From: an uncultured Bacteroidales bacterium
GTDB taxonomy: Bacteria > Bacteroidota > Bacteroidia > Bacteroidales > UBA932
Direction of reading: 5' to 3'
Assembly (NCBI GenBank): GCA_934675095.1
Contig: CAKUPC010000050.1
Coordinates: 1-13,178 of the forward strand
Length of the DNA: 13,178 nt
A program made the translations under genes and the position numbers. Within the stretch, counting starts at the first letter, position 1. Each line of letters begins with the position of its first letter. The notes under the pieces are model-generated. The model was not told the origin of the DNA and made no database searches. It saw nothing but the letters and a program-made list of their open reading frames with translations. This document shows, in pieces, positions 1 to 6,465 of the stretch.

Positions 1-1085
1 GGGAGGCCCTCGAGATGCCCGTCGGGTACTGCAACCCGTTCCGCCTGGAGACCATAGACGTGCTCGCCAAGGCGAAGACGGCATGCCCGGATTCCGAGCG
101 TCCGTACTACTACCTCGGCAACCTGCTGTACAACATCCAGCCGGACAACGCGATGGCGGAGTGGCGCAAGTGCGTGGAGATGAACCCGAACGACGACCTC
201 GCGTGGAGGAACCTCGGGTGGGCGAACTGGCTCCACACGAGGGACTACGCGGAGAGCGTCAGATGCTACAAAAAGGCTATAGAAATCAACCCGAACGCGG
301 CCCTCTACCTTGAGGAGTGCGACCAGGCGATGGAGGCGAACCGCACTCCTGTTCCGGAGCGCTACGAGCTCCTCAAGAGCCACCACGCGACCTGCGAGAA
401 GCGCTACTACCCTCTGAGTCAGGAGGTGGTTCTCGGCACGTGGTGCGGCGACTACGACTATGTCCTCGGCCTGCTCGACAGCTGCTACTTCCCGACGAGG
501 GAGGGCGTGGCGAACTTCCACGACAACTTCGTGGACGCGTGCGTTCTCGCCGGCAAGGCAAAACTCGAAAAGGGTGACGCAAAGGGGGCTATAGCGCTCT
601 ACGAGAAGGCGTTCACCTACCCGGAGAACCACCAGGTGTTCCTTGTCGATGAGAGGGCGACGCACGACGCGCAGATAAACTACGAGCTGGGCGTTGCCTA
701 CGAGAGCCTCGGCGACAAAGAGAACGCCGACAAGTACTACACCCTCGCGGCTAACCAGGACTTCAAGCTCAAGGGGAGCAGGGACTTCCGCTACTGGACT
801 GGCCTCGCGCTTGGGAAACTGGGACGGAAGGCCGAGGCGAAGGCTCTGTTCGCGCAGATGGTGGAGGACGGCAAGGCTGCCGTTGTGACGGAGTACCGGA
901 GCTTCTACGGGGCCGAGGGCACGACCGCGACCACGACGGAGTCGAAGAACGCGGCGGCCTACTTCACTCAGGCGCTGGGCGAGCTCGGTCTCGGACACAG
1001 GGGCAAGGCGAAGAAGCTCTTCGCGAAGGTGCTGGAACTAAAGCCTGACCATCTCTACGCCCACGAATTGTCTTCGGCCGAATAA
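1..1085 (+). CDS. TPR-repeat protein, C-terminal part (probably DUF5107-type), 5' truncated
   Basis: The frame is open to the left window edge (codons from base 3), so the ATG at 15 is probably internal and the true start lies outside. About 360 residues remain. Counting from the Met at 15, tetratricopeptide-like helical pairs are visible near residues 30-60 (YYYLGNLLYN, then a CVEMNPND-type turn), 62-95 (DYAESVRCYKKAIEINPN), 180-205 (KGDAKGAIALYEKAF), 222-250 (YELGVAYESLGDKENADKYY) and 318-350. There is no signal peptide or membrane segment in the visible part. The combination of YYLGNLLY, a FHDNFVDA segment and a YPEN segment resembles the TPR tail of the large DUF5107-domain proteins of Bacteroidetes, which are often found near glycan-degrading genes; that assignment is from memory of the family and the DUF5107 domain itself is not in view. 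The role is probably protein-protein scaffolding, with the biochemical function unknown. The stop is TAA at 1083-1085. Confidence 0.
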   Translation, partial: EALEMPVGYCNPFRLETIDVLAKAKTACPDSERPYYYLGNLLYNIQPDNAMAEWRKCVEMNPNDDLAWRNLGWANWLHTRDYAESVRCYKKAIEINPNAALYLEECDQAMEANRTPVPERYELLKSHHATCEKRYYPLSQEVVLGTWCGDYDYVLGLLDSCYFPTREGVANFHDNFVDACVLAGKAKLEKGDAKGAIALYEKAFTYPENHQVFLVDERATHDAQINYELGVAYESLGDKENADKYYTLAANQDFKLKGSRDFRYWTGLALGKLGRKAEAKALFAQMVEDGKAAVVTEYRSFYGAEGTTATTTESKNAAAYFTQALGELGLGHRGKAKKLFAKVLELKPDHLYAHELSSAE

Positions 1086-1104
1086 AAAAGCGGACTGCGG
1101 CGTT

Positions 1105-1163
1105 GCGGGTCTCGCTGAAATGCTCACAACCATGAGGTTGCTGCGCTTTCATCTTCGACCCGC
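1105..1163. repeat. Imperfect long hairpin downstream of the TPR gene
   Basis: Outer arms GCGGGTC (1105-1111) and GACCCGC (1157-1163) pair perfectly, and inner arms CAACC (1127-1131) and GGTTG (1136-1140) close a 4-base loop. Between them, TGAAATGCTCA-like sequence pairs imperfectly. A run of six T (1179-1184) lies 15 bases after the hairpin, too far for a standard intrinsic terminator. It may be part of a dispersed repeat, because its right edge abuts the 22-bp sequence repeated at 12545-12566. Function is not known. Confidence 0.45.
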
Positions 1164-1183
1164 GCCTTGCACTCCATCTTTTT
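1162..1183 (+). repeat. 22-bp repeat, copy A (inverted mate at 12545-12566)
   Basis: These 22 bases are the exact reverse complement of 12545-12566. They contain the core TTGCACTCCATC and end in a T-run. A perfect 22-base match between two places in 13 kb is far beyond chance for random sequence. Similarity fades quickly on either side, apart from a one-base T-run difference followed by CT in both. It is most likely part of a dispersed intergenic element of this genome. The two copies bracket the peptide gene, the five lipoprotein genes and lgt. Confidence 0.8.
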
Positions 1184-1217
1184 TCTTCGACCTCCTAACT
1201 AAGGAACTTATTAAGGT

Positions 1218-1249
1218 AATTTCCTGCGGCGAAAATGCCGCAGGGAATT
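1218..1249. promoter_or_regulatory. 13-bp stem-loop in the leader of the small-peptide/fimbrillin genes
   Basis: CCTGCGGC (1223-1230) and GCCGCAGG (1237-1244) form a perfect 8-bp stem around the loop GAAAAT. AATTT/GAATT outside extends it to 13 bp with one G-T pair. There is no T-run directly after it on the + strand, so it looks more like a leader structure or a rho-assisted terminator than a classical terminator. A palindrome TTCGCGAA (1251-1258) follows. The first downstream start codon is at 1287. I found no convincing TTTG/TAnnTTTG promoter pair in 1086-1286. Confidence 0.45.
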
Positions 1250-1286
1250 CTTCGCGAAAAAAATACTGACATTAAGAACTGAAACA

Positions 1287-1439
1287 ATGACCAGAAAAGA
1301 ATACGCAGTGCCGGAACTGCTCATCACTCCGGTATTTACAGAAGCCGGCTTCGCCACCTCTCCGGGGGGGGCAGGCTACAGCGACTCGGAGGGCACCGAG
1401 AACATGACTCATGATGATTCACCATACTTGACACTCTAA
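1287..1439 (+). CDS. Small 50-residue peptide gene upstream of fimbrillin-like lipoprotein
   Basis: An ATG at 1287 opens 50 codons ending with TAA at 1437-1439. The peptide begins MTRKEYAVPELLITPVF, then EAGFATS, a Gly/Ser-rich stretch and an acidic tail. The pattern K-x-Y-x-x-P near the N-terminus followed about 10 residues later by E-x-G-F-x-x-S matches a widespread class of short Bacteroidales peptides often found directly ahead of fimbrillin-like or secreted-protein genes; I know this class by pattern, not by an assigned function. It has no signal peptide or membrane helix. Only 13 bases separate its stop from the ATG of the next gene, suggesting co-transcription. An 8-base G run (1364-1371) lies inside and would shift the frame if its length varied. 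An alternative is that it is a translated leader influencing the downstream gene. Confidence 0.7.
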   Translation: MTRKEYAVPELLITPVFTEAGFATSPGGAGYSDSEGTENMTHDDSPYLTL

Positions 1440-1452
1440 TACAGAAAAAGTT

Positions 1453-3846
1453 ATGAAAGCGAATCATATAATCTTTGCGGCAGCCGCTCTTGCGGCTCTT
1501 TCCGCTGCTTCCTGCACCAAGGACTTGCAGGAGAATGCTCTCGTGTCTGGCAGTGACTCGGACAAGGTCACGCTGCTCATCGCCGCCGATGCCGTGTCGA
1601 AAACCATCTTCGGCGACAAAGGCGACAAATATGAAGTGAAATGGGAAGAAGGCGACAAAATCGGAATCTTCATCGCGTCTTCATCAGCGAATGTTCCAGC
1701 ATCGCTCAAAAGGATTGACGGCAAGGCATATTTCGAGACCACCGTCTCTGAATATGCGGCCGGTGACCAACTTTGCGCATACTACCCATATTCTGACAAG
1801 GCCGGAGCATCAGCCTCAAAGGTCACTCTCAAAGTCCCTTACATACAGACTCAGGCAGCCCCTGACAAGTTCAACGGCGCAAACAATCCGATGATTGCCG
1901 TTCCCGAAACTCTTCCCGGGACTGGCACAGCGGTAGAGACTCCGCTGAAATTCCGCCACATAGGAGCCGTCCTCGAATTTGACATCACCGGCGTCCCGTC
2001 CGACGAAACCCTCAAATCCGTGCAGTTCGTCTCCGGCGACGGTTTCCCGGCTGGCGATATGACCTACAACATAGCAAGTGTCTCTGAAACTGCTGAGATG
2101 TCTAATCCGACAGTGTCAGATGGCCATAGTGATGTCACCGTCACCCTTTCATCCGCCGATCCTGCAACGGATGCCACAGTCTATATGACCTTGATCCAGG
2201 GAACTTACACTGGTGAATTCATCATTACGACTGACCGCAGTCGCTATAATTATCCGGTTCAAGGTGTTCATGCTGAACGTGCTGTTGTTAAGACAATCAA
2301 AGTAGATTTGTCCAAGAAGACTTCTGTAGAAAATGAAATTAAATCAGTCGAAGATTATGAGGCTTTTGTAAAGGTTGTAAATGCCGGCGGTGATTACTCT
2401 TCTTGGAAGGATGCTTCCGGTGAAGTTAAACTTCGTGCAGACATATCAACGAACAATAATTTTACTCGTATTACTAAGGAATGGAATGGAGTGTTCAATG
2501 GGAATGGTCACACAATGACTCAGAATAATACAACTGTTCCATTGTTTACTGTCATCGGAAAAGACGGCGTTGTCAAGAATCTTATTCTTGAGGGCAAACT
2601 TACGAAAGCATCATATCCATCTGGGACGAGCACTGCGGCTATAGCTCAGATTAATCGCGGCACAATCAAAAATGTAGAGAATGGGATTGACATTAACCTT
2701 GCTAATGTGGATGTCGCCTATATGATTGGGGGCATGGTCATTATGAATGGTGGGTTAATGGAAGACTGCATCCAGAGTGGACATATCAATGTCTGCTATA
2801 ATATTACTAAACCAATGACATTAAAGGTTAACGGTAAAGATGTCATTAGATACTTTGTTGTGACATATGTCGGAGGGGTTGCTTGCTTTGCGGCAGATGC
2901 GGCTGAATATAAAACAGATGCGACTGCAAATGTCGGAACTTTCCGAAATTGTGTCAATCGTGGTAATATCACAATAAATAAGACAGGTGTTGCAAACTCT
3001 TATCTTGGAAAGTTCGCCATTGGTGGAATTTGTGCAATTGTGCAGAATGGAACACAGGATGCATATCCTCTGTTCGAGGGCTGCCGCAACAAGGGTCACA
3101 TTGTCAGAAAAGACGATTCAAATGGTTTGAACGCATGTTCTGCAATAGGAGGTATTGTAGGTCGCGCGGCAAATTACTATAAGCTTTCAGATGCCAGTGC
3201 ATTTGATGTGGATAACTACAATGTTTATCTGAAGATTTCTGATTGCCACAATACTGGAAATATTGAATCTTCTGCATTCCTGACCAACGGTTGGGCATTG
3301 GGTTCTTCAACAAGTGGCGCAAGAATGGGCGCGACTGGCGGTATCATTGGCTATGTAAATGGTTTCGCCGATGCTCCCGCTATTATAACAGGCTGTACGA
3401 GCAAATGTACAATCAGTGGAGGACACTCTAATCAATCAGTTCTTCTTGGTGGCATTGCCGGTATGACATCCCGCACGACAATCGAAAGCTGCACGGCAGA
3501 GACGAAATTTGCAGACAGTTCCCTTACTCTTGAAGAACTTAAGGTTGCGATTGTTGGCGGTGTGATTGGCTATGTCCGCCATAACTCAACTATTGCTGGA
3601 GGGCAGTATTCATCAGAAATCACGATGCCGAAGACGACTGTTGCTGATGTCGGGATTTGTTCGGGTGGCTCTTATGCCGCCGGCAATGCTTCTCAGACCT
3701 TGATAGTGACAGACGCGAAGTTCTGCGGAAGCATCGCCCACAAGGGACTTGAGACCCCTGTGACCGTGACTGCGGAGAACCTCGGCGACAACCTCGTGTC
3801 ATTCGGAGTCTGCAAGGCCGACGGCGCTACATACGGGAGCAAATAA
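1453..3846 (+). CDS. Fimbrillin-like / GLUG beta-helix surface lipoprotein, paralogue 1
   Basis: The protein has 797 residues. A lipoprotein signal ends in ASC with lipidation Cys at 21. Residues about 38-190 match the fimbrillin/Mfa-like pattern: VKWEEGDKIGIF, AYYPYSD, a VPYIQTQ strand, and the PMIA segment. From about 340 a repeat region runs to the end with coils of the type GG(I/V)xG followed by xxCxxxGxI (near 436, 497, 541, 595, 645 and 677), as in GLUG-motif right-handed beta-helices. A surface adhesin or glycan-contact role is inferred; no catalytic motif is seen. The start is supported by the signal peptide and the A-rich AGAAAAAG 5 bases upstream. Codon composition is mosaic: 35/60 GC at 1561-1620, 19/60 at 2281-2340 and 36/60 at 3721-3780. 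Compared with paralogue 2, it has a 12-residue insertion between the Cys at 439 and the Cys at 500. The last ~90 coding bases before the C-terminus are about 91% identical to paralogue 2. Confidence 0.85.
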   Translation: MKANHIIFAAAALAALSAASCTKDLQENALVSGSDSDKVTLLIAADAVSKTIFGDKGDKYEVKWEEGDKIGIFIASSSANVPASLKRIDGKAYFETTVSEYAAGDQLCAYYPYSDKAGASASKVTLKVPYIQTQAAPDKFNGANNPMIAVPETLPGTGTAVETPLKFRHIGAVLEFDITGVPSDETLKSVQFVSGDGFPAGDMTYNIASVSETAEMSNPTVSDGHSDVTVTLSSADPATDATVYMTLIQGTYTGEFIITTDRSRYNYPVQGVHAERAVVKTIKVDLSKKTSVENEIKSVEDYEAFVKVVNAGGDYSSWKDASGEVKLRADISTNNNFTRITKEWNGVFNGNGHTMTQNNTTVPLFTVIGKDGVVKNLILEGKLTKASYPSGTSTAAIAQINRGTIKNVENGIDINLANVDVAYMIGGMVIMNGGLMEDCIQSGHINVCYNITKPMTLKVNGKDVIRYFVVTYVGGVACFAADAAEYKTDATANVGTFRNCVNRGNITINKTGVANSYLGKFAIGGICAIVQNGTQDAYPLFEGCRNKGHIVRKDDSNGLNACSAIGGIVGRAANYYKLSDASAFDVDNYNVYLKISDCHNTGNIESSAFLTNGWALGSSTSGARMGATGGIIGYVNGFADAPAIITGCTSKCTISGGHSNQSVLLGGIAGMTSRTTIESCTAETKFADSSLTLEELKVAIVGGVIGYVRHNSTIAGGQYSSEITMPKTTVADVGICSGGSYAAGNASQTLIVTDAKFCGSIAHKGLETPVTVTAENLGDNLVSFGVCKADGATYGSK
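2100..3690 (+). other. AT-rich central block inside paralogue 1
   Basis: Within one uninterrupted reading frame, base composition drops sharply near 2070-2110 and recovers near 3690. By direct count, 2281-2340 is 32% GC, against 58% at 1561-1620 and 60% at 3721-3780; 4861-4920 in paralogue 2, just upstream of the corresponding position, is 55% GC. Third positions in the block favour A and T (for example AAT, GTT and ATT codons). Boundaries are by eye and could move by tens of bases. The block covers the end of the fimbrillin-like part and nearly all of the beta-helix. Confidence 0.75.
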
Positions 3847-3860
3847 TTGCAAAGCCTATG

Positions 3861-3992
3861 TAATTTCGAGCGGTTCTCTGTCATTTCGAGCGAAGCGAGA
3901 AATCTTTGAGCAAGACAAACAGCATAAAGATTTCTCCGTTCGCTTCGCTCAGTCGAAATGACAGCGGAAAAATGCTCAGTCGAAATGACAAA
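3861..3992. repeat. Cluster of REP-like palindromic repeats between the paralogues
   Basis: A copy with core TCATTTCGAGCGAAGCGAGA occupies 3878-3907. An inverted, slightly longer version (two short insertions, including CTG and ACGG-type bases) occupies 3926-3964, so the two can form a long stem around an 18-base loop (3908-3925). A half copy, ATTTCGAGCGG, precedes at about 3862, and degenerate half copies with GCTCAGTCGAAATGACA follow to about 3992, with weaker traces near 3995-4032. This repeat type is common in Bacteroidota intergenic DNA and is often mis-called as protein. It may act as a transcript 3'-end structure. The rest of the spacer to 4058 is AT-rich leader of the next gene. Confidence 0.85.
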
Positions 3993-4058
3993 ATAGAATG
4001 CTCGGCCGAATGCCAACGGGAAAATGTTCAGCAAAAATAATATAAACAATATAATAAC

Positions 4059-6386
4059 ATGACAACCAAAAACATACTGCGAGCAATGGCAGCGGCGGCG
4101 ATGACGGCCGCGCTGCTTGGATGCAACAAGAATGAACCGGAAAATCCGGACGGGCCGGCTCCGAAGCCGCTTCCCGACGAAATCTCCCTGAACTTCGCTT
4201 CCCCTGCGGGAGTGGAGACGGTCGGGGTATTCATTGCCGGAGAAAAAGCCACGGACAATGCTCCTGCGAAACTCTCCTCCGAGACATCCCGCTATGAAAC
4301 GAAAGTGAACACCTTCGCCGAGGGCGACAAACTCTTTGCCTACGCGCCGTATTCTGCTGACGTGACCTCACTTGACAATATTGCCTTCACAATCCCTGCG
4401 GAACAGAGCATTCCCAAGTCCGGTGAGTGCAATCCTGAGCTGTCCCTCTCGGTGGCCGGCCCTGAAACTCTTCCTGCCCCGGCGGAAGCCGTGAGCCTTG
4501 AAAGTCCGGTGACATTCAGTGACATAACCCCATACGCAGAGTTCAGCATCGGCGATGCATCGGGCGCACACGCCGCCGAGACCGTCCAGAGCGTCATCTT
4601 CATTTCCAATGGAGCCGCTCTGACCGGAAAGCTCGTCTATGACGTCACCGGCGAAGAGCCTGCCATTAAAAATGCTGCGGACGGCGGAAAGACAGTGACC
4701 GTGATTCCTGAAATCGTCAGCGAGGTGGGGACGGGCAAGACATCCTACACCGCGGTCATGGCTCCGGGAAGCTACACCGGCAAGGCCATTGTCGAGACCA
4801 GCGCGGCAAGATACACCTTCGACGAAATCTCCGTTGAGGCAAAGACGGGCGGAACAACTGCGGTCGTAGAACTTGACCTTGCGCAGGCAAGCCTCAAGGA
4901 AATCATCTCCGAGATGGGCTGGAAGGCATTTGCCACCGCCGTTGACAAGGGCGACTACTCCGCGTGGAAGAATGAAGACGGCGAAGTGAAACTCGGCGCG
5001 GACATCGAGGTCACCACATATCTCCAGAGGGTCGGCGCCGTTGAGAATCCTCACGAGTGGGACGGCGTCTTCAACGGACAGGGGCATACGATAACCCAGC
5101 ATGAGACGACCGTTCCGCTCTTCACGGTCATCGCGAAGGACGGTGTCGTCGAGAATCTCGTGCTTGAGGGCGAGCTCAAGAAGGCTCAATATCCGGCAGG
5201 TCCGAGTACGGCGGCTGTCGCCCAGATTAACCGGGGAACGCTCCGGAACATCACGAACGGCATAGAGATAAACCTGACGGACATCAACGAGGCCTACATG
5301 ATTGGCGGTATGGTCATCATGAACGGCGGACTCATTGAGGACTGCGTCCAGAAGGGCGACATAAATGTTGCCTACAATGTCACGAAACCTCAGATTATAA
5401 CCTACATCGGAGGAATCGCCTGCTTTGCTGCGGATGCTGCCGAATATGCCAAGGACGAATCCAAGATAAGCGTCGGCACATTCCGCAACTGCACCAACAG
5501 CGGAAATGTCACCGTGAGCAAGGTCGGGGTTGCCAAGGCGTATCTCAACAAATTTGCAATAGGAGGTATCTGCGCCATTGTCCAGAACGGAACTTCCGCT
5601 GCATATCCTCTGTTCGAGGGATGCCGCAATGAGGGCAAGATTGTCAGGAAAGACGACTCCAACGGGTCCAATATGTGTGCTGCAATCGGCGGAATCGTCG
5701 GCCGTGCCGCCAATTACTTCCAGCTCAAGGCAGGAGGCGCGTTCGATGTTGACAATTATAATGTCTATCTTCAGATTCGCGACTGCCACAACAGCGGCGA
5801 CATCGAGTGCTCCGCATTCCTCACGCATGGGTGGAGCGACGGACAGGCCACATCGTGCGCCCGTATGGGAGTCACGGGAGGCATCATCGGCTATGTGAAC
5901 GGCTTTGCCGACAGCCCGGCGCTCATTTCTTCCTGCACAAGCAAATGCACCATTAGAGGCGGTCATGAGAACCAGTCCGTGATACTCGGCGGCATTGCCG
6001 GAATGACATCCCATGCCACGATTGAGAACTGCACGGCGGAAACAGAGTTCGAGGACAGCTCGCTTGAACTTGATGCCTTGAAGCTTGCGGCCGCAGGCGG
6101 AGTCATCGGTCATGTGCGTCACAACAGCACCGTCACAGGCGGTCAGTATTCTGCTGAAATAGCGATGCCGAAGACGGAGATTCCATACTGCGGAATGGCC
6201 GCCGGCGGCTGCTACACCAACGGTGCATCCTCTCAGACCTTGACCGTGACGGGCGCCAAGTTCTGCGGCAGCATCTCCCACAAGGGACTTGAAACCCCTG
6301 TGACCGTGACTGCGGAGAACCTCAGCGAAAACCTCTTCTCGTTTGGCACCTGCAAGCCCGACGGCGTGACATACTGGAGCAAATAA
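4059..6386 (+). CDS. Fimbrillin-like / GLUG beta-helix surface lipoprotein, paralogue 2
   Basis: The protein has 775 residues. The lipobox LLGC places the lipidation Cys at 22, followed by a Pro/Asn-rich linker. The N-terminal half is fimbrillin-like but shorter: FAEGDKLFAYAPYS and the AEQ strand are present, while the WEEGDK segment of paralogue 1 is missing. From about 333 (WDGVFNGQGHTI) to the end it carries the same GLUG-like repeats, with coil cysteines at 429, 478, 522, 576, 626 and 658. Spacing between them is identical to paralogue 1 except for one 12-residue gap. The C-terminal ~440 residues are by eye about 70% identical to paralogue 1 and the N-terminal part much less. GC is uniformly high, like the other genes here. 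It is probably surface-exposed and of unknown ligand. It lies 212 bases after paralogue 1 and is preceded by an AT-rich, A-rich leader. Tandem duplication is the simplest origin. Confidence 0.85.
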   Translation: MTTKNILRAMAAAAMTAALLGCNKNEPENPDGPAPKPLPDEISLNFASPAGVETVGVFIAGEKATDNAPAKLSSETSRYETKVNTFAEGDKLFAYAPYSADVTSLDNIAFTIPAEQSIPKSGECNPELSLSVAGPETLPAPAEAVSLESPVTFSDITPYAEFSIGDASGAHAAETVQSVIFISNGAALTGKLVYDVTGEEPAIKNAADGGKTVTVIPEIVSEVGTGKTSYTAVMAPGSYTGKAIVETSAARYTFDEISVEAKTGGTTAVVELDLAQASLKEIISEMGWKAFATAVDKGDYSAWKNEDGEVKLGADIEVTTYLQRVGAVENPHEWDGVFNGQGHTITQHETTVPLFTVIAKDGVVENLVLEGELKKAQYPAGPSTAAVAQINRGTLRNITNGIEINLTDINEAYMIGGMVIMNGGLIEDCVQKGDINVAYNVTKPQIITYIGGIACFAADAAEYAKDESKISVGTFRNCTNSGNVTVSKVGVAKAYLNKFAIGGICAIVQNGTSAAYPLFEGCRNEGKIVRKDDSNGSNMCAAIGGIVGRAANYFQLKAGGAFDVDNYNVYLQIRDCHNSGDIECSAFLTHGWSDGQATSCARMGVTGGIIGYVNGFADSPALISSCTSKCTIRGGHENQSVILGGIAGMTSHATIENCTAETEFEDSSLELDALKLAAAGGVIGHVRHNSTVTGGQYSAEIAMPKTEIPYCGMAAGGCYTNGASSQTLTVTGAKFCGSISHKGLETPVTVTAENLSENLFSFGTCKPDGVTYWSK

Positions 6387-6400
6387 GCGCAAAGATTCTA

Positions 6401-6430
6401 TGTCATTTCGAGCGAAGCGAGAAATCTTTA
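6401..6430. repeat. REP-like repeat, single copy downstream of paralogue 2
   Basis: This contains the core TCATTTCGAGCGAAGCGAGA, matching 3879-3907. The preceding bases after the stop (GCAAAG then a CTATG-type step) also resemble those after paralogue 1 (3849-3860). The repeat and 3' flank therefore appear to have been duplicated together with the gene. The inverted partner is absent here. Confidence 0.8.
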
Positions 6431-6465
6431 TACAGAACCAAAATCTGCAATCTATAATTCATAAT

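Noticed and set aside
1105..1184. Intrinsic terminator after the TPR gene
   Set aside because: The T-run is 15 bases from the hairpin and the stem is imperfect; it is recorded as a repeat or structure instead.
3693..4049. 118-codon minus-strand frame across the paralogue spacer
   Set aside because: Its translation is the well-known artefact of the palindromic repeat (STERSERRNL-type peptide) plus antisense of paralogue 1.
4368..6392. 674-codon open frame on the minus strand opposite paralogue 2
   Set aside because: It is a shadow of a GC-rich gene with strong codon bias: the translation is low-complexity and family-less, and the + strand frame has a lipoprotein signal and a close paralogue.
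6400..6465. Upstream start for the first propeller gene
   Set aside because: It translates the REP-like repeat; the lipoprotein signal begins at 6466.
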